Source of the DNA: SAR86 cluster bacterium REDSEA-S09_B4
GTDB taxonomy: Bacteria > Pseudomonadota > Gammaproteobacteria > Magnimaribacterales > Magnimaribacteraceae
Direction of reading: 5' to 3'
Length of the DNA stretch: 55,769 nucleotides
Assembly: GCA_001628005.1 (NCBI GenBank)
Contig: LUQU01000048.1
Coordinates: forward strand, 1-55,769
Below are positions 38,665 through 47,079 of the stretch, one piece after another (position 1 is the stretch's first letter; every line of letters begins with the position of its first letter). The position numbers and the translations under genes are program-made. The notes below the pieces were generated by a model. The model was not told the origin of the DNA. It did not search any database and worked only from the letters and a program-made list of their open reading frames with translations.

Positions 38665-39924
38665 ATGGAATTTAAGCACATAGAAATACCGAAAGAAGGC
38701 AAAAAGATTCAGTTTGATGCTTCCGGAAATCTTATTATTCCAGATAACCCAATTATTCCCTTTATAGAAGGAGATGGAATAGGCTCTGACATAACTCCTG
38801 CAATGATTGACGTAGTTAATAATGCAGTGTTAAAGGCTTATGACAGTAAAAAGAAAATATCCTGGATGGAAATATATTGTGGAGAAAAATCAGTTAACGT
38901 TTATGGTGAAGGTAATTGGCTTCCATCAGAAACTTTATTAGCTTTGGAGACTTATTTAATTGGAATAAAAGGTCCTTTAACAACTCCTGTAGGAGGTGGA
39001 ATAAGGTCTTTAAATGTTTCTTTAAGACAAGAACTAGATTTATATGTTTGCCAAAGACCTATTAGGTATTTTGAGGGAGTACCAAGTCCGGTTGTTAGTC
39101 CAGAAAAAACTGACATGGTTATTTTTAGAGAAAATTCTGAAGATATATATGCAGGAATTGAATGGGAAGCCGATTCTGATGAAGCAAAAAAACTAGTTTC
39201 ATTTTTAACTAAAGAAATGGGAGTTACCAAGATAAGGTTTCCTGATAACTGCGGTATTGGGATAAAGCCAGTTTCAAAAGAAGGAACACAGAGATTAGTT
39301 GATAAAGCTATTCAATATGCAATTACAAACGATAAAAGCTCTGTAACTTTGGTTCATAAAGGTAACATTATGAAATTTACTGAAGGATCATTTAAAGATT
39401 GGGGTTATCAATTAGCTGCTGAGAAATATAAAGCAGAAGAACTGGATGGCGGACCTTGGCATAAGTTAAAAAACCCTCACACTGGAAATGACATCATAAT
39501 AAAAGATGTAATAGCTGATGCTTTCTTGCAACAAATTCTTACACGCCCTGATGAATACAGTGTTATAGCTACTCTAAATTTAAATGGTGATTACATATCA
39601 GATGCTTTAGCTGCTGAGGTAGGAGGTATAGGAATATCGCCTGGTGCTAACCTTGGAGACAAAGTAGCTCTATTTGAAGCTACTCATGGAACTGCTCCAA
39701 AATATACTGGCTTAGATAAAGTAAATCCAGGATCTTTAATATTGTCTGCAGAAATGATGCTTAGATATATGGGTTGGGTTGATGCAGCAGATCTAATAAT
39801 TAAAGGACTTGCAGAAACTATAAAAAATAAGACGGTAACCTATGACTTTGAACGTCTCATGAGTGGAGCTAGCTTAGTTAAATGTTCTGAGTTTGGAGAG
39901 GCAATTGTTGATAATATGGACTAA
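38665..39924 (+). CDS. icd: NADP-dependent isocitrate dehydrogenase
   Basis: Icd oxidatively decarboxylates isocitrate to 2-oxoglutarate and competes with isocitrate lyase. From the ATG at 38665 it has 419 residues; a TTG three codons earlier is possible but less likely. Motifs are [31 protein letters not shown] with the substrate and phosphorylation-loop serine, and [20 protein letters not shown]. The Lys-Tyr pair in the latter marks NADP use. Its stop overlaps the clpS start by one base (TAATG). Confidence 0.95.
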   Translation: MEFKHIEIPKEGKKIQFDASGNLIIPDNPIIPFIEGDGIGSDITPAMIDVVNNAVLKAYDSKKKISWMEIYCGEKSVNVYGEGNWLPSETLLALETYLIGIKGPLTTPVGGGIRSLNVSLRQELDLYVCQRPIRYFEGVPSPVVSPEKTDMVIFRENSEDIYAGIEWEADSDEAKKLVSFLTKEMGVTKIRFPDNCGIGIKPVSKEGTQRLVDKAIQYAITNDKSSVTLVHKGNIMKFTEGSFKDWGYQLAAEKYKAEELDGGPWHKLKNPHTGNDIIIKDVIADAFLQQILTRPDEYSVIATLNLNGDYISDALAAEVGGIGISPGANLGDKVALFEATHGTAPKYTGLDKVNPGSLILSAEMMLRYMGWVDAADLIIKGLAETIKNKTVTYDFERLMSGASLVKCSEFGEAIVDNMD

Positions 39925-40289
39925 TGTTCCTAGACAATACTAGATCTGAGTTAATACTAGGGCCTGATGAAGATCAAGAAGATCAAGGAACTTCAGTTGC
40001 AGTCGCAACAATAGAACCAAAACTAAAGAAACCCCCTTTATACAGAGTAGTTATCTTTAACGATGATTACACCCCTATGGAATTCGTAGTTTATGTGTTA
40101 CAAACTTTTTTTGGGATAGATAGAGACAAAGCTACACAAATTATGTTAGCAATACATACCCATGGGAAGGGTGTTTGCGGTATATTTACAAAAGAAGTTG
40201 CTGAAACTAAGTCTGCACAAGTTAATAACTTTGCTAGAGAGAATGAGCACCCTTTAATAAGTGAAATAGAACCAGTAGATGAAGAATAA
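39924..40289 (+). CDS. clpS: ATP-dependent Clp protease adaptor ClpS
   Basis: ClpS delivers N-degron substrates to ClpAP. The 121-residue protein has a disordered acidic N-terminal region of about 35 residues and the conserved core: [20 protein letters not shown] (N-degron pocket), then [21 protein letters not shown]. It is joined to icd by TAATG and to clpA by another TAATG, so icd-clpS-clpA looks like one coupled transcript. Substrate hand-off would need the ClpA N domain, which is encoded next but separated by a frame break. Confidence 0.94.
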   Translation: MFLDNTRSELILGPDEDQEDQGTSVAVATIEPKLKKPPLYRVVIFNDDYTPMEFVVYVLQTFFGIDRDKATQIMLAIHTHGKGVCGIFTKEVAETKSAQVNNFARENEHPLISEIEPVDEE

Positions 40290-40639
40290 TGTTAGATAGC
40301 GAATTAGAAAAAAATCTGAATGAAGCGTTTAAATTAGCTCACAGAAAGAAACATGAGTTTGTTACTGTTGAGCATTTATTCTTATCTATCTTAGATAATA
40401 ATGATGCGATAGAAGTTCTAAATTACTGTGGAGCTGATATAGAGGCCCTCCAGAAAAATCTAGAATCTTATATTAAAGAAACAACCCCATTGATCTCAGA
40501 AGAAGAGGAACAAGAAATCCAGCCAACTTTAGGATTTCAACGAGTTCTTCAAAGAGCAGTTTTTCATGTTCAGTCTTCTGGTAAAAAAGAAGTAAATGGA
40601 GCAAATATTTACTACAGCAAGAAGGAATTACAAGATTAG
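40289..40639 (+). CDS. clpA: ClpA N-terminal domain fragment (clpA broken by frame change)
   Basis: This 116-residue frame matches the ClpA N domain, which docks ClpS, from LEKNLNEAFKLAHRKKHEF through LGFQRVLQRAVFHVQSSGKK to NGANI at residue 107. The next codons leave the family, and the frame ends nine residues later. The family sequence resumes at once in another frame (LLQQEGITRLDIVSFMSHG, from about 40609). About 14 residues expected from E. coli ClpA (the LVAIFSE...AY region) are absent. The simplest reading is a deletion of about 43 bases, either real or an assembly error. A free N domain could in theory still bind ClpS. Confidence 0.8.
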   Translation: MLDSELEKNLNEAFKLAHRKKHEFVTVEHLFLSILDNNDAIEVLNYCGADIEALQKNLESYIKETTPLISEEEEQEIQPTLGFQRVLQRAVFHVQSSGKKEVNGANIYYSKKELQD

Positions 40640-40653
40640 ATATAGTTTCTTTT

Positions 40654-42504
40654 ATGAGTCATGGAAAGAATGATGAAGAATTAGAAGAAGAGGCTCTGAC
40701 AGCTAATAAAGATGAAAAGATAAAGGACAGCTCAGCTCTAGAAGCATTTACTTTAAACCTAAACAGAGAAGCTTCAGAAGGAAGAATTGACCCCCTTATT
40801 GGAAGAAAAGCTGAAGTAGAAAGGGTCATTCAGGTCTTAGCTAGAAGGAGTAAAAATAATCCTCTGCTTGTTGGAGAATCAGGTGTTGGTAAGACAGCTA
40901 TAGCAGAAGGCATAGCTAAATTAATAGTAGAAAATAAAGTACCTGAATTAGTTCAAGAAAACACGATCTACTCTTTGGATATGGGAGCACTTTTAGCTGG
41001 AACAAAATATAGAGGTGATTTTGAAAAAAGGCTTAAGCAAGTATTAAAAGAATTAGAAGAAAGCAGTAATTCAATTTTATTCATCGATGAAATTCATACC
41101 ATTATAGGAGCAGGGGCCACTTCTGGAGGGGTGATGGATGCATCTAACTTATTAAAACCAGCTTTAGCTAAAAATGGCCTTCGATTTGTTGGATCAACCA
41201 CTTATAAAGAATTTAGAGGAATATTTGAGAAAGACAGAGCTCTTTCTAGAAGATTTCAAAAAGTAGAAGTTATGGAACCTTCGGTTGATGAAACTATAAA
41301 GATTCTTAAGGGTTTAAAAAGTAGATTTGAAGACCATCACAATATTAAATACACAGAAAATTCTTTAAAGGCAGCAGCTGAGCTTTCTTCTAGATATATA
41401 AATGATAGATATTTACCTGATAAAGCTATTGATGTTGTAGATGAAGCAGGTGCAAGGCAGCGACTCTTACCTAAGTCTAAAAGAAAAAAAACTATATCTG
41501 AAATAGATGTAGAAAAAATAGTAGCATCAATTGCTAGGGTGCCTGAAAAAACTGTGTCTTCTTCAGACAAGGTATCTTTAGAGAAACTAGAAGAAAATTT
41601 TAAAAGAGTAATTTTTGGTCAGGATCAAGCTATAAGTAGTTTATCAGCTTCAATTAAGCTATCTAGAGCAGGCCTGGGTTTAGTTGAAAAACCTGTAGGC
41701 TCTTTTCTTTTTTCAGGTCCAACTGGAGTAGGAAAAACAGAAGTATCAAAGCAACTAGCTTTAATTATGGGTATTGAGTTTATTAGATTTGACATGTCTG
41801 AATACATGGAAAGGCATACCGTTTCTAGATTAATAGGAGCTCCACCTGGATATGTTGGTTATGACCAAGGTGGTCAATTAACAGAATCTGTAACAAAGCA
41901 TCCTCATTCAGTAATTTTGCTTGATGAGATAGAAAAAGCGCATCCTGAAGTATTTAACATACTTTTACAGGTTATGGATCATGGCACTTTAACTGACAAT
42001 AATGGGCGTAAAGCTGATTTTAGAAATGTAGTGTTGATCATGACTACTAATGCAGGTGCTCAAGATATGAGTAGGGCATCTATGGGATTTAATACCCAAG
42101 ATCACACTAGTGATGGAACGGAGATTATTAAAAAAACATTTTCTCCAGAATTTAGAAATAGATTAGATGCAATTATTCCGTTCAATCCTTTGGACATCGA
42201 TGTTATTAAAACTGTAGTAGATAAATTCCTTGTTGAGCTCCAAGCTCAATTAGATGAAAAGAAGGTCCAGTTAGAAGTGTCTGAACAAGCAAGAGACTGG
42301 ATAGCAGATAAAGGATATGACAAGACCATGGGTGCAAGACCTATGCAACGATTGATTCAAGAAAAGATAAAAAAACCATTAGCGGAAGAAATTCTTTTTG
42401 GTCAATTTTCTTCAAAAGGAGGGGTTGTTTATGTTAATCAGGAAGAGGATGGATTGTCGTTGAAATTTAAAGAATCAATTAAAGATAAAGACAAGGTGTC
42501 CTAA
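40654..42504 (+). CDS. clpA: ClpA AAA+ unfoldase, body lacking the N domain
   Basis: This 616-residue frame holds both AAA+ modules of ClpA. D1 has NPLLVGESGVGKTAIAEG, SILFIDEIHTIIGAGA and the RALSRRFQ arginine-finger region. D2 has FLFSGPTGVGKTEVSKQLA, VILLDEIEKAHPEVFNILLQ and NRLDAIIPFNPL. The ATG at 40654 is the methionine of the FMSHG segment inside full-length ClpA, without a clear ribosome-binding site. Expression would depend on reinitiation after the preceding frame. The body itself shows no damage. It ends 2 bases from the stop of the convergent infA. Confidence 0.88.
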   Translation: MSHGKNDEELEEEALTANKDEKIKDSSALEAFTLNLNREASEGRIDPLIGRKAEVERVIQVLARRSKNNPLLVGESGVGKTAIAEGIAKLIVENKVPELVQENTIYSLDMGALLAGTKYRGDFEKRLKQVLKELEESSNSILFIDEIHTIIGAGATSGGVMDASNLLKPALAKNGLRFVGSTTYKEFRGIFEKDRALSRRFQKVEVMEPSVDETIKILKGLKSRFEDHHNIKYTENSLKAAAELSSRYINDRYLPDKAIDVVDEAGARQRLLPKSKRKKTISEIDVEKIVASIARVPEKTVSSSDKVSLEKLEENFKRVIFGQDQAISSLSASIKLSRAGLGLVEKPVGSFLFSGPTGVGKTEVSKQLALIMGIEFIRFDMSEYMERHTVSRLIGAPPGYVGYDQGGQLTESVTKHPHSVILLDEIEKAHPEVFNILLQVMDHGTLTDNNGRKADFRNVVLIMTTNAGAQDMSRASMGFNTQDHTSDGTEIIKKTFSPEFRNRLDAIIPFNPLDIDVIKTVVDKFLVELQAQLDEKKVQLEVSEQARDWIADKGYDKTMGARPMQRLIQEKIKKPLAEEILFGQFSSKGGVVYVNQEEDGLSLKFKESIKDKDKVS

Positions 42505-42506
42505 CT

Positions 42507-42725
42507 TTATCTTTCCCTAAAAATAATCCTACCTTTAGATAGATCGTAAGGAGTAATTTCTACTTTTACCTTATCGCCAGTAAGTATTCTTATGTAATGC
42601 TTTCGCATACGACCGGATATATGAGCCGTAACGACATGTTCGTTTTCTAACTTAACTCTAAAAGTGGTGTTAGGAAGAGTTTCTATAACCTCTCCATCCA
42701 TTTCAATCAGGTCTTGTTTTGCCAT
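42507..42725 (-). CDS. infA: Translation initiation factor IF-1
   Basis: IF-1 binds the A site of the 30S subunit during initiation. This is a full-length 72-residue protein with the OB-fold sequence [20 protein letters not shown], then [22 protein letters not shown] and [10 protein letters not shown]. Its place beside clpA is conserved in gammaproteobacteria. The two genes are convergent with only 2 bases between stops and no hairpin terminator. Confidence 0.97.
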   Translation of the reverse strand: MAKQDLIEMDGEVIETLPNTTFRVKLENEHVVTAHISGRMRKHYIRILTGDKVKVEITPYDLSKGRIIFRER

Positions 42726-42772
42726 ATATAATAGATTTTGCCTTAGTAGTTATAATTAATCAAAAAATCAAC

Positions 42773-42880
42773 ATGGATGAAAAAAAATTTAAATTTTGGA
42801 AACTTTTATTAATACTGTTCTTAGTAATAGTTTTTATTGCCTTTTTAAGCTTTTTAGTAGACAGAATCATATTACATTAA
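42773..42880 (+). CDS. Possible 35-residue single-span membrane protein
   Basis: Between infA and the CoA-transferase gene a short + strand frame with an ATG start encodes 35 residues: a charged, lysine-rich head (MDEKKFKFWK) followed by a clean hydrophobic span (about 11-29) and a short RIILH tail. That shape is typical of small inner-membrane proteins. There is no convincing ribosome-binding site, and it overlaps the 3' end of the convergent gene by 4 bases. In AT-rich DNA such frames can arise by chance. I do not recognise it. Confidence 0.35.
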   Translation: MDEKKFKFWKLLLILFLVIVFIAFLSFLVDRIILH

Positions 42881-44079
42881 GTAGCTATAACTTTTTTCTC
42901 AATTAAATCTTCTATTTCTAATTCAGAATAATTACACCAACCGATAAGTGTCTCTTTTGTATGCTGACCCAAATGTGGAGGAGGGGAGAAAGAATCTTCA
43001 TTGGTATATGAAAGTTTAATAGGATTACCTGGCATTTTTACTTTTCCTCCATCAGGATGTTCTACTTCAACAAGCATATTCCTATGGACCACTTGTTCAT
43101 CAGAAAAAGCCTGACTAAAACTGTTAATTGGAGCACAAGGGACTTTTGCTGAATTAAGAGCATTAATCCAATGTTGCGAAGTTTGTGTAGAGAGCTTCTT
43201 ATTCAATTCTGATTCAATGAAATGTTGATTTTGTAGTCTTCCAGGTGAATTTTTAAATTCTTCTCTTCTTAAACTGTCTATCTCAACTATATTTAATAGT
43301 TCTTCCCAAAATGCATCAGTTATTACTGCAATTACTACGAAACCATCCTTTGTTGTAAAACTGTTATAAGGAACATGTACAAAGTGAGCATTACCTATAG
43401 GTTCTGGATCTACACCTGACAGAGTTTGCATAGTTGCCATGTAAGTCAAAAGAGAAATCTGTACATCTAGTAAAGAAAGATCTAGATGTTGGCCTTTACC
43501 TGTCCTTTCGCGTGAAAGCAGAGCGGAAAGTATTCCAATAACACCAAACAAGCCTGATCCAAGATCTCCTATGGGAATACCAGCCCTTGTTGGGGTCGAA
43601 GCATCTGTTCCAGTAATAGACATTCCTCCGCTGTATGCTTGCACTATTTGGTCATAAGCAGGTCTAGAGGAGTGATTACCTGTTTCTCCGAATCCAGTAA
43701 TCGAGCAAGTAATAATTTTAGGGTTAATTTGACTTAAGTGCTCAAAATCAATTTTTAGCTTTTTAACAACTCCTGCACTGAAATTATTTAGCACTACATC
43801 AGCTGATTTAACTAAATCATAAAAAACATTTAGACCATGTTGATTTTTAAGGTCCAGTGATACACTTTTTTTATTTCTATTTAGGGTAAGAAAATAAGCA
43901 CCAAATCCCTTAAAAGAGTTATTAGGATCTTCAGCTAAAAGACCTCTAGTCATTTCTCCTGTATCTAAAGGTTCTACTTTTACAACTTCTGCACCTAAAT
44001 CTGCTATTACCATTCCAGCATAGGGACCAGCTAACATATGCGTGAGATCTAATACCTTAATTCCTTCTAGGGGCTTCAT
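42877..44079 (-). CDS. CaiB/BaiF family class III CoA-transferase
   Basis: This 400-residue enzyme belongs to the class III CoA-transferases (formyl-CoA:oxalate, carnitine, alpha-methylacyl-CoA racemase relatives), which move CoA between carboxylic acids. It shows GIKVLDLTHMLAGPYAGM, ADLGAEVVKVEPL and the active-site region GIPIGDLGSGLFGVIGILSA with the catalytic Asp172. Its length fits the CoA-transferase group. The substrate cannot be read. It stands alone, with divergent sequence on the 5' side, and fits the acyl-CoA metabolism seen elsewhere in the window. Confidence 0.87.
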   Translation of the reverse strand: MKPLEGIKVLDLTHMLAGPYAGMVIADLGAEVVKVEPLDTGEMTRGLLAEDPNNSFKGFGAYFLTLNRNKKSVSLDLKNQHGLNVFYDLVKSADVVLNNFSAGVVKKLKIDFEHLSQINPKIITCSITGFGETGNHSSRPAYDQIVQAYSGGMSITGTDASTPTRAGIPIGDLGSGLFGVIGILSALLSRERTGKGQHLDLSLLDVQISLLTYMATMQTLSGVDPEPIGNAHFVHVPYNSFTTKDGFVVIAVITDAFWEELLNIVEIDSLRREEFKNSPGRLQNQHFIESELNKKLSTQTSQHWINALNSAKVPCAPINSFSQAFSDEQVVHRNMLVEVEHPDGGKVKMPGNPIKLSYTNEDSFSPPPHLGQHTKETLIGWCNYSELEIEDLIEKKVIAT

Positions 44080-44387
44080 AGAAGGCGCATTGTACTACGT
44101 GTATATAAACATTACGTAATAGGGGCAGTGGAGATGATAAAGCCTTATATGGACTTATATAATTAATTTAACATAATATATATTATACGAATATATATAT
44201 ACTAGATGTAGTATAAGGAACATCAAAATTAGTGAATATATAGTATGTTTTAACATTATTAACTTACGCTCCTCCTTCTATGGAGAACCTACAGGCAATA
44301 CAACAATTCTTAAGAGAGTTTACTAATCAAGAATAAAAAAGACCCCTTCCGGGGTCTTTTTTTAATATTAGACTTAATGTAACGAGA
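44080..44387. other. AT-rich intergenic spacer between the CoA-transferase gene and the secretion operon
   Basis: This is the only stretch over 300 bases without a clear gene. It has very AT-rich sequence (44150-44230) with small palindromes such as ATTACGTAAT at 44111-44120, which may lie in the promoter region of the CoA-transferase gene. It also holds an 18-codon frame on the + strand (44280-44336, MENLQAIQQFLREFTNQE) that stops 4 bases before the terminator hairpin. A short unannotated + strand transcript is possible; no convincing gene is seen. Confidence 0.5.
44341..44363. terminator. Strong bidirectional rho-independent terminator
   Basis: GACCCC, a TTCC loop and GGGGTC form a hairpin followed by seven T bases. 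Six A bases precede it, so it also has a T tail on the minus strand. It closes the secretion operon, whose last gene ends 25 bases away, and could also end a + strand transcript from the spacer. Confidence 0.9.
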
Positions 44388-45356
44388 CTATCTTTCTCTA
44401 AAGGCCTTATTCTTCATATTGGTAAATGGTTGTAACAAGTATTGAAGAATAGTTTTACTCCCACTTACTATATTTACTGTCGCTTGCATTCCTGGAAGGA
44501 TTTCTATTTCTCTACTCATAGTAGTAACCCCATCTGCTGGGATACTAACTAAGCACATATACCAGGTAGAACCATCTTCTTTAGTTACTGTATCAGCACT
44601 AACATTAAAAACCTTCCCTTCTAGGCTTCCATATACAGCAAAATCAAACGCACTGAGTTGGACTATCGCTCTTTGATCTTTGATGACATAAGCTATATCT
44701 GTTGGTGCAATTTCTACCTCTAAAATAAGTTCATCATCTAGAGGTATCATCTCTAGTAATGGGCTACCGGGTTGAGCTACTCCTCCGGTGGTATTTATTA
44801 AAATTTGGTTAACAATGCCATCCATGGGAGCCGAAACTGATGTTCTTAATACTTTATCCTCTAAATTAGGTAATTGATCCCTTATGGATTGAAATTCAGC
44901 TTCTGCTGTAGCAATTCGTGACATAAGTCTGATCAGTTGGATTCTAGGTTCTACACCACTATTTACAAGAGGCTCTAAAATATCTTTTTCTTCATTTAAT
45001 AATTTTAGATTGCGATCTAAAGATTCCTTTTGTTGTCTTGCTGATCTAAGTTGTCCAAGAAATTCTGTGTCATCAATTTTCATTAGCAACTCACCTTCTA
45101 ATACTTTTTGGCCAGTTCTTACTGCAATGTCTCTTACTATTCCCCCTTCTAGATTTGAAATCACTTGAACTTTACTTGAAGCTATTACTTTACCGTTACC
45201 TCTGGTTACTTCTTCTAATTCAGAGTTTGTTGCCCATATAAAGAAAATAATTACAAAAGAAGTAATGATGTACAGAATCAGATCAGGTTTTGGAGTTATG
45301 AATAATGCTTTAAAAATGTTACTCAATATTTGTTTAATTTTCTCTAACATAATCAA
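44388..45356 (-). CDS. Type I secretion membrane-fusion protein (HlyD family) with short hairpin
   Basis: HlyD-type adaptors link the inner-membrane ABC transporter to the TolC channel. This one is 322 residues against 400-480 usual for the family. One membrane helix (about 25-43) is followed by the lipoyl half ISNLEGGIVRDI, a short coiled hairpin (about 97-170), then RTSVSAPMDGIV, GGVAQPGSPLLEMIP and the C-terminal ILPGMQATVNIVSG and AFRER signatures of RTX exporters. Both hairpin helices are about 35 residues, each shorter by some 50 residues than in LapC or HlyD; the rest of the fold is complete. It is last in the operon, before the terminator. Confidence 0.92.
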   Translation of the reverse strand: MIMLEKIKQILSNIFKALFITPKPDLILYIITSFVIIFFIWATNSELEEVTRGNGKVIASSKVQVISNLEGGIVRDIAVRTGQKVLEGELLMKIDDTEFLGQLRSARQQKESLDRNLKLLNEEKDILEPLVNSGVEPRIQLIRLMSRIATAEAEFQSIRDQLPNLEDKVLRTSVSAPMDGIVNQILINTTGGVAQPGSPLLEMIPLDDELILEVEIAPTDIAYVIKDQRAIVQLSAFDFAVYGSLEGKVFNVSADTVTKEDGSTWYMCLVSIPADGVTTMSREIEILPGMQATVNIVSGSKTILQYLLQPFTNMKNKAFRER

Positions 45357-45379
45357 TAGCCTATATAATCCCTGTAGTT

Positions 45380-47077
45380 CTATTGGGTCCTAAGTTTATT
45401 TAAAATTTCTTCTCTGGGCCCGTCATCTACCACCTGGCCTTCATTCATAACTATAATCCTGCTGACTAGGTTTAAAAGTGGCATTCTATGAGAAACTACA
45501 ATTAATGTAGATTCTGAAAGAGTTTGGTTAAATTGAGCTATAAAAGCTTGTTCTGAGTTCATGTCCATTGCAGAAGTTGGTTCATCAAGAATATAGTGAG
45601 TTGGTTTACATACAATGGCTCTAGCAATGGCTATAGCTTGTCTTTGGCCTCCTGAAAGACCCATACCTCTATCTGATAAAACCAGGTCGTAACCTCCTGG
45701 CATTTTTCCTATAAACTCTTCCACGCCTGAGATTTTACCTGCCCTTACTATATCTTCTTCTGAAATGTCAGTTCTACCCATAGTAATATTCTCTTTTACT
45801 GAACCTGAAAAGAGTTGGACATCTTGCAAAACAATACCAATAAATTTAGAGATATCCTCGCTATGGATTTGATTTATATCCATACCATCATAAGAAACTA
45901 TACCGTCTGAAGAAGTAAATAGACCGCAAGCTAGCTTAACAAGTGTGCTCTTACCTGAACCATTTCTACCCAAAATAGCTACTTTTTCACCTTCATTAAT
46001 TTTGAGTTTCATATCTCTAAGCGTATCTACTTCCTTATCTGGATATCTGTATTTAACATCTACAAACTCAAGCGTACCTAATTTAGATCTTCTTATGGCT
46101 CCTTCATCTCTTTTAGATTTACTGGATTCTTTAGTTTCTTCCATAAAAGCTGAAAGTCTTTGGTAAGCGGTTCTTGCATTGTTAGCTCTCCCTGCTAAAC
46201 CTGCAATCTGTCCTAATGGAGCTAAGGTTCTGGAAGAAAGTAACACTGCGGCTACCATAGCCCCCATGCTCACTGTACCATCTGAAACTAGGAATACTCC
46301 GTAAAAAACGATTCCTACTAAACAAATTTGTTGTGAAGATTGCGCAGTGTTGACAGCTATTTGAGCTAGAGATCTTGAAATCCTACTAACGCTAGATTGT
46401 TTAGTAGCTGAATCTCTCCATCTGTCTTTAACTAAATCCCCTCCCCCTAAAACTTTTATTGATTCAATTCCACTAATTGTCTCAACTAATATGGACTGTT
46501 TTTCTTGGTTATGTGTTCCTGCCTCTTCACTTACTTTTGATAAAAATGGTTGTATGGCTAAACCTACGCCTATAACTACTGGCACTGCGACTAAGGGAAC
46601 AATAGCTAAGGGACCAGCAATAAGATAAATCACAAAGATAAAAAAGAAGATAAAAGGAAGGTCAACCACTAAAGATAATGTAGCAGAAGTAAAAAATTCT
46701 CTAACCTGATCAAACTCTTTGAAAGTATTTGCAGTTGCTCCCACAGGTCCTGTAACTACAGCTGTTGGGGCTTCTAATAATCTATCAAAGATTGAGTCAC
46801 CTATCTGTTTATCTACATATTCTCCTGCGTAATCAATAAAATAAGCTCTTAACATCTTTAGTACAAAATCAAATATCAACACAATAGCCATTCCAATTGT
46901 TAAAGCATAAAGGGATTCGTAGGCTGAATTAGGAATTACACGATCATATACAACCATGATGAATATCGTGCTTGCTACTGCAAAAAAGTTAACTAATGCT
47001 GCTGCGAGGAACACACGATAATAAATTCTTCTGTGTTCAGAAAAAGCAGACCAAAACCAGTGATCAATTAATTTCAT
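45380..47077 (-). CDS. Type I secretion ABC transporter, LapB-like but without the C39-like domain
   Basis: This fused membrane/ATPase exporter (565 aa) should energise secretion of the neighbouring RTX protein. It opens with WFWSAFSEHRRIYYRVFLAA and VVYDRVIPNSAYESLYAL, the start of the membrane domain in the LapB/LssB family. Walker A GRNGSGKST is at 370-378, LSGGQ at 474-478 and YILDEPTSAMD near 495. LapB-type relatives have about 130 further residues at the N terminus, a C39-peptidase-like domain that docks RTX substrates. Here translation starts 2 bases after the TolC stop, leaving no room for it. It lies between the TolC-like and HlyD-like genes in one operon. Confidence 0.92.
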   Translation of the reverse strand: MKLIDHWFWSAFSEHRRIYYRVFLAAALVNFFAVASTIFIMVVYDRVIPNSAYESLYALTIGMAIVLIFDFVLKMLRAYFIDYAGEYVDKQIGDSIFDRLLEAPTAVVTGPVGATANTFKEFDQVREFFTSATLSLVVDLPFIFFFIFVIYLIAGPLAIVPLVAVPVVIGVGLAIQPFLSKVSEEAGTHNQEKQSILVETISGIESIKVLGGGDLVKDRWRDSATKQSSVSRISRSLAQIAVNTAQSSQQICLVGIVFYGVFLVSDGTVSMGAMVAAVLLSSRTLAPLGQIAGLAGRANNARTAYQRLSAFMEETKESSKSKRDEGAIRRSKLGTLEFVDVKYRYPDKEVDTLRDMKLKINEGEKVAILGRNGSGKSTLVKLACGLFTSSDGIVSYDGMDINQIHSEDISKFIGIVLQDVQLFSGSVKENITMGRTDISEEDIVRAGKISGVEEFIGKMPGGYDLVLSDRGMGLSGGQRQAIAIARAIVCKPTHYILDEPTSAMDMNSEQAFIAQFNQTLSESTLIVVSHRMPLLNLVSRIIVMNEGQVVDDGPREEILNKLRTQ

Positions 47078-47079
47078 AT

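Noticed and set aside
44150-44230. AT-rich spacer as a replication origin or attachment site
   Set aside because: No DnaA-box cluster, direct repeats or tRNA end is visible; low complexity alone is not enough.
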